Source of the DNA: Candidatus Aenigmatarchaeota archaeon
Lineage (GTDB): Archaea > Aenigmatarchaeota > Aenigmatarchaeia > QMZP01
NCBI GenBank assembly: GCA_030672315.1
Contig: DAOVGQ010000025.1
Span: 1-14,183, forward strand
Length of the DNA stretch: 14,183 nt
Reading direction: 5' to 3'
Part shown: positions 6,133 through 11,590 of the stretch, piece by piece
How positions within the stretch are numbered: the stretch's first letter is position 1
Layout: every line of letters starts with the position of its first letter
The notes under the pieces: model-generated
Told to the model about the DNA's origin: nothing
The model's database searches: none
What the model saw: only the letters and a program-made list of their open reading frames with translations
Position numbers and translations under genes: made by a program

Positions 6133-6134
6133 AT

Positions 6135-6344
6135 ATGTGCATCTCATACCCCCAGAGGGTCCTGACCTATGAAGATGGGTACGCCCTGGTCGAGTTCCGG
6201 GGAAGGAAGAAGAGGGTCCGCTCTCCCTCCCCCCTCAGCAGGGGGGATTACGTCCTCTGCCAGGCGGGTTTTGTAGTGAAGAAAATCCCGGGAAGCACGG
6301 CCAGGGAGATGCTAAAGGAATGGAGCGAGTTCAATGACTTCTGA
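6135..6344 (+). CDS. hypC: Hydrogenase maturation chaperone HypC
   Basis: 69 residues, the usual HypC size. The invariant start Met-Cys2-Ile-Ser-Tyr-Pro is present. After Met removal Cys2 binds the Fe(CN)2CO unit that HypC, with HypD, delivers to the hydrogenase large subunit. A small beta-barrel pattern follows (ALVEFRGRKKRVR), with the family's GDYVLCQAGFVVKKI (residues 37-51) and a C-terminal helix. The ATG is required by the Cys2 rule, and the leader element stands just upstream. The last 11 bases overlap the start of the next gene, which carries a second HypC-like domain, so the two products are probably made together. Basic residues in the barrel (GRKKRVRS) are more numerous than in textbook HypC. 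Confidence 0.93.
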   Translation: MCISYPQRVLTYEDGYALVEFRGRKKRVRSPSPLSRGDYVLCQAGFVVKKIPGSTAREMLKEWSEFNDF

Positions 6345-6990
6345 AATGCTTTCGGGTTTTGACCTGTTTCTCAGGTTCGCCGAGGGGTGCAGGCACTACC
6401 TTGAGGACAAGAGGGTGATATCCAAGGAGGACAGCCAGGAGATCCGGCTCTACCTTGAGAACCGTGGGATAAGGCCTTCAGAGGATATCCTAAAGAGGGT
6501 ATACCATGTGGCCTATCCCGGCCTCGAAAGGGTCCGGGCCAGGATGAAGAGGCAGAGTATATTCGAGAGGGATGTCGTGAGGGAGTTCTATGCCTTTGAC
6601 CACAACAAAATGAAGTTCGAGCAGGGCAACCTGATATGCATCGCCTACCCTGCCAGGGTCAGGGATGCCGAGCCAATCAGAACCAGAATCAAATCCGTTC
6701 CGAGACCAAGGCCAACCTTTCAATCAGCCTTTTCAGGGGGCGTCTGCAGGACCCTTATAGAGCTGGAGCCGGTGACAGGGATGTTCAGGGTGGATACCGA
6801 GCTGCCCCTCAAGAAGGGCGAGTGGGTGATGACACACAGGATGATGATTATCGAGAAGGTGGACAAGGCCTTTGCAGACAGAGTCATAACCTATCTCAGG
6901 AAGCTGGGGCTTGACAAGAGCAGGGTCTTTCCGAGAAAGGCATATAAATATCTGACCGACCTAAAGTTTTCAAGCAACAAAAGAGCCTGA
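6334..6990 (+). CDS. Extended HypC-like protein with ~95-residue N-terminal domain
   Basis: 218 residues. From about residue 99 the sequence repeats the layout of HypC: LICIAYPARV (compare MCISYPQRV of the gene before), a beta-rich middle, then KKGEWVMTHRMMIIEKV (161-177), matching GDYVLxxAGFxxxK, and a terminal helix. The equivalent of the iron-binding Cys2 is Cys102, here internal instead of N-terminal. Residues 1-95 are helical and contain AYPGLERVRA and FERDVVREFYAFDHNK. From memory these, and the GEWVMTH part, resemble DUF6390 proteins found near bacterial hydrogenases (YPYL..., FDxRVVEAYWIGN, GDWVSLHW); I could not check. Basic residues cluster at 115-126. The ATG overlaps hypC by 11 bases. 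Likely a maturation factor or adaptor; the function is inference. Confidence 0.8.
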   Translation: MTSEMLSGFDLFLRFAEGCRHYLEDKRVISKEDSQEIRLYLENRGIRPSEDILKRVYHVAYPGLERVRARMKRQSIFERDVVREFYAFDHNKMKFEQGNLICIAYPARVRDAEPIRTRIKSVPRPRPTFQSAFSGGVCRTLIELEPVTGMFRVDTELPLKKGEWVMTHRMMIIEKVDKAFADRVITYLRKLGLDKSRVFPRKAYKYLTDLKFSSNKRA

Positions 6991-7029
6991 AGACTGCAAG
7001 GAAGAACTAACATAACCAAGCAGGTGAAA

Positions 7030-7091
7030 AGTACATGCCGCCATTGGCAGGATTTAACAAGGCGGTTCCGTAACAGTTTGCAAGGCGAAGG
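7030..7091 (+). repeat. hypA leader, tandem unit A
   Basis: The unit begins AGTACATGCCG, contains CCGTAACAG (7068-7076) and runs into CAGTTTGCAAGGCGAAGGA (7074-7092). Its ATG at 7035 is preceded by AGGTGA (7022-7027) and opens a 12-codon frame, MPPLAGFNKAVP, that ends with TAA at 7071-7073, immediately before the repeated element. This could be a leader peptide or chance. CCGCC (7038-7042) can pair with GGCGG (7061-7065). Confidence 0.55.
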
Positions 7092-7143
7092 AGTACATGC
7101 CGGCACGAAGTGCCGGACCCGTAACAGATTTCAAGGCGATGGA
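7092..7143 (+). repeat. hypA leader, tandem unit B with hairpin
   Basis: It repeats unit A: AGTACATGCCG at the start, CCGTAACAG at 7119-7127, and CAGATTTCAAGGCGATGGA at 7125-7143, two bases before the hypA ATG. Inside it CCGGCAC (7100-7106), loop GAA, and GTGCCGG (7110-7116) form a perfect 7-base-pair hairpin. The two units fill most of the 155-base gap between the HypC-like gene and hypA. They may be an mRNA control element or a simple duplication of a start region. Confidence 0.6.
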
Positions 7144-7145
7144 AA

Positions 7146-7469
7146 ATGCACGAGTTCGGTTCTGTCCAGGAGGCCATAGCAAGGCTGAGGAAAATACAGC
7201 CCGCACCCGGGAGGGTCAGAATAAAACTTGGCAAGATGCGGGGCTCGGCCAAGGGGTTTGAAGAGCTCTTCAGGGAGCACACCCGGGACACCGAACTCCA
7301 GGGAATCGGCCTGGAGATAGAGAATATCCCTGTTGAGATTAAGTGCTCCTGTGGCCTGGAGGGAACGGTCCGTGTGATGGAGCATGTACACTTTGTCCGC
7401 TGCCCCAGGTGCGGCCAAGTCACGGATGCGGTCAGGGGAAACGAGCTCGAGATAGAGATCCTTGAGTAA
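7146..7469 (+). CDS. hypA: Hydrogenase nickel metallochaperone HypA
   Basis: 107 residues beginning Met-His2-Glu3, the invariant HypA nickel-binding start, which fixes the start codon. The zinc site is Cys67-Ser-Cys69-Gly and Cys86-Pro-Arg-Cys89. The first pair is C-x-C rather than the usual C-x2-C, a spacing I have seen in some archaeal HypA. HypA delivers nickel, with HypB, to the hydrogenase large subunit after iron insertion. Length is normal. It follows hypC and the HypC-like gene in the same direction, behind a repeat-containing leader (7030-7143). The gene's 3' end abuts the TATA box of the next, unrelated-looking gene. HypB, HypD, HypE and HypF are not in the window. Confidence 0.93.
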   Translation: MHEFGSVQEAIARLRKIQPAPGRVRIKLGKMRGSAKGFEELFREHTRDTELQGIGLEIENIPVEIKCSCGLEGTVRVMEHVHFVRCPRCGQVTDAVRGNELEIEILE

Positions 7470-7471
7470 AG

Positions 7472-7479
7472 TATTTAAG
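7472..7479 (+). promoter_or_regulatory. TATA box of the 93-residue orphan gene
   Basis: TATTTAAG begins two bases after the hypA stop and lies about 26 bases before ATG 7501, so the gene is probably leaderless and independent of hypA. Confidence 0.55.
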
Positions 7480-7500
7480 GTCTATTATATATTAGTGGAT

Positions 7501-7782
7501 ATGAAAGCGAAAGCAACTCTAGGTGAATTCAGGGCAGTAATGAATTATGTAAATACAAGCGGAAATCCTGTGGATATGGAAAAATATCAGTCACTGATGT
7601 CAACACTATCCGAGGAAATGCCTGATTGGTATTCCTGTCTCAATGACACTATTCTGTCTCCTAAGTCTGAAAAGATGTACAAGGAATTCAGGGATACATT
7701 GCCTCCGTACATTGATAACATACCACCTGATGTTGATGAAATCGTCAGTGGAATTCGTTCGACAAATACAGGGATTCAGTAA
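7501..7782 (+). CDS. Unrecognised small protein (93 residues)
   Basis: An in-frame TTG at 7462 would lengthen it, but ATG 7501 is supported by a TATA box centred 26 bases upstream. The product is soluble and acidic toward its C-terminus, with no Cys pair, signal or membrane segment and one Cys (CLNDT). Predicted mostly helical: an N-terminal stretch ATLGEFRAVMNYV, a middle EKMYKEFRDTLPPYI, and a C-terminal PPDVDEIVSGI. I recognise no family. It is AT-rich compared with hypA and with the transporter on either side, and has its own promoter. It is one of several single AT-rich genes between GC-rich ones in this window. Confidence 0.7.
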   Translation: MKAKATLGEFRAVMNYVNTSGNPVDMEKYQSLMSTLSEEMPDWYSCLNDTILSPKSEKMYKEFRDTLPPYIDNIPPDVDEIVSGIRSTNTGIQ

Positions 7783-7785
7783 ATA

Positions 7786-7796
7786 ACTATATATTA
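7786..7796 (+). promoter_or_regulatory. TATA box of the EamA transporter gene
   Basis: ACTATATATTA is centred about 27 bases before ATG 7818; no Shine-Dalgarno precedes that ATG. Leaderless promoter layout. Confidence 0.6.
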
Positions 7797-7817
7797 CGGC
7801 CTAGGCAATTATTCCAT

Positions 7818-8726
7818 ATGAAGAAGGAGACCCTGGGGACGTTTCTTGCTATAATGACCGCTGTGGTCAGCGGCTTCGCCATTCCTGTAAACAAGATATT
7901 CGTGTCCGGGCTCGACCCGGTTGTATTCACTGCCGTGAGGGCAATATTCATCGGCCTCATATTCTTTATTCTGGCCGGCTGCAGGAGGGGCTTCAGGTTC
8001 AGGAAGCTCAACAGGGTTCCATGGGGTTGGCTGCTCCTGATAGGGATAATAGGCGGGGGCCTGGGCTTTCTGCTCTACTTCTCAGGTCTCGAGCTCACAA
8101 CATCCGGGAGGGCAGCATTCCTTCACAAGACGCTTCCAATATATGTGACGGTGTTTGCCTACCTCTTCCTCAAGGAGAGGGTAACAAGAAAGCAGAACAT
8201 GGCCCTGCTTGTGATGCTTGTGGGTATGGTTTTGCTGCTCTCGGCCAGGATAGACCCCCATGTTTTCTGGCAGGACCCTGCCCTGGGCGATGCCCTTGTC
8301 ATCCTTGGAACAATATGCTGGGGTATTGAAAATACAATATCCAGGAAGGTCATGATAAGGGAGGAGTCCAGCCTCGTGGTTTCATTCTCCAGGATGTTCT
8401 TTGGTGGGGCCTTCCTTTTCGGGGTCGCCCTTTTAATGGGCAGGCTGGATGTACTCATGGCTATGAGCCAGCAGCAGGCCGCAAGCATCATGATTTCATC
8501 GGCCTTCCTGTTTGCCTACATCCTGTTCTGGTACTCGGCCATCAAACTAATCAATGTGTCCAAGGCCGTGCTATTCCTCCTGCTGGCCCCGGTGATAAGT
8601 ACCTGGGCTGGCGTGGTGTGGTTCGGTGAGCCTGTCCCGCCCCTGCAGGTTCTTGGCTCTGCATTCATACTGGCCGGGGCGGCCTTTGCAGGCAGGATAA
8701 GAAGCGAGTTCTCTGATGAGGTCTGA
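7818..8726 (+). CDS. EamA/DMT-family transporter, 10 membrane segments
   Basis: 302 residues, the standard size for a drug/metabolite transporter with two EamA halves of five helices each. The first half includes VVSGFAIPVNKIFVSGLDPVVFTAVR, with the classic N-terminal proline-bearing helix. ELTTSGRAAFLHKTLPIYVTVFAYLFLKER carries the family's helix-4 to KER motif. The second half repeats it: GTICWGIENTISRKVM, a later YSAIKLINVSKAVLFLLLAPVIS, and the closing GxAFILAGAA helix. These proteins export small organic compounds such as amino acids or nucleotide metabolites; the substrate cannot be told. It converges with the Cys-rich secreted gene 13 bases downstream. GC-rich, core-like codon use. Confidence 0.92.
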   Translation: MKKETLGTFLAIMTAVVSGFAIPVNKIFVSGLDPVVFTAVRAIFIGLIFFILAGCRRGFRFRKLNRVPWGWLLLIGIIGGGLGFLLYFSGLELTTSGRAAFLHKTLPIYVTVFAYLFLKERVTRKQNMALLVMLVGMVLLLSARIDPHVFWQDPALGDALVILGTICWGIENTISRKVMIREESSLVVSFSRMFFGGAFLFGVALLMGRLDVLMAMSQQQAASIMISSAFLFAYILFWYSAIKLINVSKAVLFLLLAPVISTWAGVVWFGEPVPPLQVLGSAFILAGAAFAGRIRSEFSDEV

Positions 8727-8739
8727 GATTACCTGAATT

Positions 8740-9438
8740 TCAATACCAATTTGCAAATGGTTGACAGCAAGTATTGAAGCAATTACCTGCTGCGCCTACA
8801 TATATACCGCAAAAGCCGTCTGTACTGTACCACCAGACGTATCCATCTCTTGCGTTTACTTTTGTAATCATCCAAGCGCGATTACAGCATGTGTGACCCG
8901 AAAACCCAGGAGCTTCTGGGCAACTTGCGGCGTATGTGGCCCGGCAATTTGCACCTGTGCAGCACCATCCACACTGACATGGATTATCACTGTAGTAGTG
9001 CTGGCAGGCCTCCAAAGCAGCCTCTTTACTTTTTAAACCAGCCTCACTTATCCATGTGTGACCATAACCGTCGGTGTGACAGTTTGAAGGCCCATCACAA
9101 CCGGCTCCACCACAAGAGGGTTCAGGATTTGTGCAACTCCTTGTATGAGTTTCTGCAGAGCATTCACCCCATCCACCATCCACCACGTCGCAGATAGAAA
9201 GGTCAGGAAGAGAAGGAACCGCTGCCCTGAAAGCATCAAATTCAGCTTGTGTCTTGGTGGGAATAAAATAAGAATAACTACCAGAATTTGTGATGCCATA
9301 ACCAGGAGCATCATACTCTGTTACCTTTATAAATGAACCAGGCTCGCTTCTATATGAGTCAGCAGCATAAACAGATAGCGGTGTTAGAAAAACACCACCC
9401 AAAATAAACAGCCAGCAGCTTAGGAGCAATCTCTTCAT
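8740..9438 (-). CDS. Secreted Cys-rich protein with a thrombospondin-1-like stretch
   Basis: 232 residues. The start MKRLLLSCWLFILGGVFL... ending VYA-A (residues 1-25) is a clean Sec signal peptide. The mature part has 19 cysteines in about 207 residues, including adjacent pairs at 159-160, 184-185 and 224-225, so a heavily disulphide-bonded extracellular protein. Residues 88-120 (GGWGECS, then TRSCTNPEPSCGGAGCDG) follow the thrombospondin type 1 pattern of W-x-x-CS, R-x-C and P-x-x-GG-x-x-C-x-G; this is motif-based. The C-terminal third is rich in Trp and Tyr (VWWYSTDGFCGIY, PFANWY). The start overlaps the stop of the S74 protein by the ATGA quartet, so the two are translated as a pair. AT-richer than core genes. 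Function unknown; adhesion or surface recognition is a guess. Confidence 0.85.
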   Translation of the reverse strand: MKRLLLSCWLFILGGVFLTPLSVYAADSYRSEPGSFIKVTEYDAPGYGITNSGSYSYFIPTKTQAEFDAFRAAVPSLPDLSICDVVDGGWGECSAETHTRSCTNPEPSCGGAGCDGPSNCHTDGYGHTWISEAGLKSKEAALEACQHYYSDNPCQCGWCCTGANCRATYAASCPEAPGFSGHTCCNRAWMITKVNARDGYVWWYSTDGFCGIYVGAAGNCFNTCCQPFANWY

Positions 9439-9959
9439 TTTGCCCTCTTTAATACTTCAACTTCTTCTCTTAATCCCTGGATTTGCATTTGTTGCTGCTT
9501 TATGGCTTCTATGAGTGCAGCAACCAAATTACCGTATTGTATTGATTTTAAGCCGGTGTTTTCATCTGTTGATACCAATTCCGGAAATACCTTTTCTAGG
9601 TCTTGTGCAATAAGGCCAATACTCTGCTTATCATCTTCTTTCCATAGGAAGGATACACCTTCAAGCCTTTGTACTCTTTCCAATACATCAGGAATCTCCT
9701 GGATGTTTTTCTTTAGTCTGATATCTGAGCTGTAATAAAACGCATTAGCGCTTATGTCTCCAACTACATCAACGTTGCCAGGAAAAATCCAGGTATCGCT
9801 TGAAGAACCAGCAAATGTCCCCGGACCTATCTCACTTGATGAGTGCCCGGGGTCAGGGGCCGAAGTCTGGGCAATTGCGTAGCTTATGCCCGCCACTATC
9901 GCTATTGCAAGAACCAGGGAAACAATATGCTGTTTGGTTATGCTTATCTCGATTTTCAT
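9435..9959 (-). CDS. Membrane-anchored protein with peptidase S74 (endosialidase-type) chaperone domain
   Basis: 174 residues from ATG 9959. A GTG at 10034 would add 25 residues, but those codons run through the likely TATA box. Residues 10-30 form one hydrophobic helix (signal anchor). A Gly/Ser-rich linker follows, with one short beta repeat (GNVDVVGDISANAFYYSS). From residue 78 it is the intramolecular chaperone domain of tail-spike and fibre proteins: SDIRLKKNI, GLIAQDLEKVFPELV and IQYGNLVAALIEAIK, ending in a heptad coiled coil (to 174). Family knowledge: the domain trimerises a fibre and cuts itself off before a Ser, with a Lys five residues on. Ser78 and Lys83 keep that dyad. The stalk of about 50 residues is very short for this role. 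It is encoded just upstream of, and overlapping, the secreted Cys-rich protein. Confidence 0.88.
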   Translation of the reverse strand: MKIEISITKQHIVSLVLAIAIVAGISYAIAQTSAPDPGHSSSEIGPGTFAGSSSDTWIFPGNVDVVGDISANAFYYSSDIRLKKNIQEIPDVLERVQRLEGVSFLWKEDDKQSIGLIAQDLEKVFPELVSTDENTGLKSIQYGNLVAALIEAIKQQQMQIQGLREEVEVLKRAK

Positions 9960-9988
9960 GCGGCTCTTTTTATATTTGGGCCGAGGAG

Positions 9989-9998
9989 ATATATATGT
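9989..9998 (-). promoter_or_regulatory. TATA box of the S74/Cys-rich operon
   Basis: On the minus strand ACATATATAT lies about 30-39 bases before ATG 9959, which would leave a leader of only a few bases. A second AT-rich run (AATATAAAAAG) is too close to the ATG to be the TATA box. Confidence 0.45.
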
Positions 9999-10063
9999 TT
10001 TGGCCTGGTTTCTGGCTCTGCTGGTCTTGGCCACGCCGGCTTAGGTTTGCAAGGCCATGCAAC

Positions 10064-10076
10064 TTATATATTTAAA
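10064..10076 (+). promoter_or_regulatory. TATA box of rpb7
   Basis: TTATATATTTAAA lies 58-70 bases before ATG 10134, predicting a leader of about 40 bases. The leader holds a Shine-Dalgarno GAGGT (10123-10127), unlike the leaderless genes elsewhere in the window. Confidence 0.6.
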
Positions 10077-10133
10077 CAACACCTGCCAATAATTATTATT
10101 CAAAACAGGAGCAAAGGTTGTTGAGGTATTCTC

Positions 10134-10763
10134 ATGTACAAGATTCTCACAGTAAAGGACAGGGTGAGGGTCCCGCCCTCAAAGTTCGGCCTGGCAATGG
10201 AGGACGCCCTCAAGGCCAGCCTTGAGGACATGTGGGAGGGCATAATAGACAGGAGGCTTGGTGTTGTGCTCTCCGTGACTGATATAAAAGATGTGGGTGA
10301 GGGTGTCATACTTCCCGGGGACGGGGCACTACACTATCCAGTGGAGTTCAAGATCCTTGTATACTATCCAGAGATGCACGAGCTGATAAAGGGCTATGTG
10401 ATAGATGTGACAGAGTTCGGGATATTCATAAGGATGGGCCCGCTTGACGGCATGGTCCACGTGTCCCAGATAATGGATGACTTCGTCTCCTATGACAACA
10501 AGAATTCAATCTTTATGGGCAGGGACACCAAGAGAATTCTAAAGGAGTCTGACCTTGTCAGGGCTAGGATAATATCCATTTCTATGGCCTCTGGCCAGTA
10601 CAAGATAGGCCTCACCACAAGGCAGCCAGGCCTGGGCGTGCTGGCCTGGTTTGAGAAGGAGAAGCAGAAGGCCAAGGTAGAGAAGAAGCAGGAAAAGGCT
10701 GCGAAAGAGAAAAAGTCCAAGAAAGAAGAGAAGCCGGAGAAGGCAAAGAAGGAAAAGAAATAA
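10134..10763 (+). CDS. rpoE1: DNA-directed RNA polymerase subunit Rpb7/RpoE1 with Lys/Glu-rich tail
   Basis: 209 residues. The N-terminal RNP-like domain (about 1-80) begins MYKILTVKDRVRVPPSKFG, the archaeal RpoE signature. An S1 RNA-binding domain follows (about 82-170) with GYVIDVTEFGIFIRMGPLDG and HVSQI. The protein forms the polymerase stalk with RpoF, contacts emerging RNA and assists promoter opening. From about residue 177 a low-complexity tail of Lys and Glu (EKKQEKAAKEKKSKKEEKPE...) adds some 30 residues beyond the normal end. Similar tails occur on S24e and S27ae downstream. It has its own TATA box and Shine-Dalgarno. In most archaea rpoE1 is followed directly by spt4; here an orphan gene intervenes. 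Confidence 0.96.
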   Translation: MYKILTVKDRVRVPPSKFGLAMEDALKASLEDMWEGIIDRRLGVVLSVTDIKDVGEGVILPGDGALHYPVEFKILVYYPEMHELIKGYVIDVTEFGIFIRMGPLDGMVHVSQIMDDFVSYDNKNSIFMGRDTKRILKESDLVRARIISISMASGQYKIGLTTRQPGLGVLAWFEKEKQKAKVEKKQEKAAKEKKSKKEEKPEKAKKEKK

Positions 10764-10800
10764 ATGCTTTCAGGCCATTTCTTTCCTTGGGTAATAAGAT

Positions 10801-11133
10801 ATGCGAAAACAGTCTATGGAGGGGTTTCTTGCTTCGCAGTTAATGAAGTCCCAAAAAGGGGGAGAATCAAAACCCGGACAGTATCACATAAAGGGTTATT
10901 CGGAAAGGTTCACAGATATTAAGTTATCCGCGCCAGGTGCAGTGAAATATCATGAAGTTAATTCTGGCCTTGAAGTAATGTTAAGTCTTAATGAGGATGC
11001 TGGAGAACTTAAAAGGTATGTCAAGCTTCTAGGCGCAAAAAGATATAATGGCCCTTATCCTCTCAAGCCCCATGATAAACGCTTATTTGAATTGAGTAGC
11101 AAGGCTTTAATGAAGAAGTTCAGTGTGCATTAG
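10801..11133 (+). CDS. Unrecognised protein between rpb7 and spt4 (110 residues)
   Basis: 110 residues, basic, soluble, no cysteines and no membrane segment. The N-terminus is MRKQSMEGFLASQLMKSQKGG. The middle (SAPGAVKYHEVNSGLEVMLSLNE) looks beta-rich and the C-terminus helical (KRLFELSSKALMKKF). I do not recognise a family. It is separated from rpb7 by 37 bases and from spt4 by 97 bases. Its base composition is visibly less GC-rich than those two genes, which suggests a later arrival in the transcription-gene cluster. The TATA box is not clear; GGTAAT a few bases before the ATG could be a weak ribosome site. Confidence 0.75.
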   Translation: MRKQSMEGFLASQLMKSQKGGESKPGQYHIKGYSERFTDIKLSAPGAVKYHEVNSGLEVMLSLNEDAGELKRYVKLLGAKRYNGPYPLKPHDKRLFELSSKALMKKFSVH

Positions 11134-11158
11134 TAAGCTTTTTAAGGTGTGACCAACC

Positions 11159-11168
11159 TTATTTAAAA
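11159..11168 (+). promoter_or_regulatory. TATA box of the spt4-S24e-S27ae operon
   Basis: TTATTTAAAA lies about 65 bases before the spt4 ATG, predicting a leader of roughly 40 bases that includes the hairpin at 11206-11220. A second candidate, AAGCTTTTTAAGG, lies at 11135-11147. Confidence 0.5.
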
Positions 11169-11205
11169 CCGCAGGCATTATATTGAGAAAGGTGTTGAGT
11201 GTTTG

Positions 11206-11220
11206 CCCTGCCTAGCGGGG
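11206..11220 (+). promoter_or_regulatory. Hairpin in the spt4 leader next to the ribosome site
   Basis: CCCTGC (11206-11211), loop CTA, GCGGGG (11215-11220) form a six-pair stem with one T-G wobble. It ends directly before AAGTGATG (11221-11228), the likely Shine-Dalgarno. It could modulate translation of the operon; with so short a stem this is tentative. Confidence 0.35.
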
Positions 11221-11230
11221 AAGTGATGTT

Positions 11231-11416
11231 ATGAGAGACAAGGTGTGCAGGAACTGCAAGAGGTTCGTGGAGGGCTCCAAGTGCCCGGTATGCAGCCAGA
11301 GCAACTTCTCGCGAAGCTGGAAGGGAATCGTGATTGTCAATGACCCCAATGGCTCAGAGATAGCCCAGCTGCTGGACATCAAGGTACCTGGCAAATACAC
11401 TCTGTGGGTGAAGTAG
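11231..11416 (+). CDS. spt4: Transcription elongation factor Spt4 / RNA polymerase RpoE2
   Basis: 61 residues, standard for archaeal Spt4. It starts with a four-Cys zinc ribbon (Cys6-x2-Cys9 and Cys18-x2-Cys21), then the conserved SxxWKGIVIVNDPNGSEIAQLL and ends GKYTLWVK. Spt4 pairs with the NGN domain of Spt5 and clamps RNA polymerase to the template for processive elongation. It heads a tightly packed operon: its TAG stop is followed without a gap by the ATG of a 57-residue gene, then S24e and S27ae. Confidence 0.96.
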   Translation: MRDKVCRNCKRFVEGSKCPVCSQSNFSRSWKGIVIVNDPNGSEIAQLLDIKVPGKYTLWVK

Positions 11417-11590
11417 ATGGATATGCAAATTCTCACGATAAGGCTTAATGACCCGAAGTATTTGGCAAAACTTAGGGCAGACGTGAGTTCAATTGGCAGA
11501 TATATAGGAGAGAATAAAGAAGGAAACCACATGATTCATATCCCTAAAGGCTATCAATTTAGCCCTGATTACGCCGAGGTGGTTCAGTGA
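11417..11590 (+). CDS. Unrecognised 57-residue protein between spt4 and S24e
   Basis: ATG 11417 touches the spt4 stop, and the TGA stop (11588-11590) shares four bases (GTGA) with the S24e start, so the frame is exactly fitted into the operon. This is strong evidence that the frame is translated. The product begins MDMQILTIRLNDPKYLAKLR and continues with SSIGRYIGENKE, HMIHIPKGYQF and SPDYAEVVQ. It looks like a compact alpha/beta fold without Cys or membrane segments. I know no family for it. In many archaea this place is taken by the GTP-dependent dephospho-CoA kinase gene; this product is far too short and lacks any nucleotide-binding motif, so it is probably a different insertion. Codon use is AT-richer than that of spt4 and S24e. 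Confidence 0.75.
   Translation: MDMQILTIRLNDPKYLAKLRADVSSIGRYIGENKEGNHMIHIPKGYQFSPDYAEVVQ

Noticed and set aside
9960..10034. 25-residue N-terminal extension of the S74 protein from a GTG
   Set aside because: The added codons run through the likely TATA box and put a basic, unrelated stretch before a normal signal anchor.
10042..10061. Fourth copy of the hypC/hypA leader element (GGTTTGCAAGGCCATG)
   Set aside because: Only TTTGCAAGGC is shared, it is not next to a start codon, and a match this short is expected by chance.
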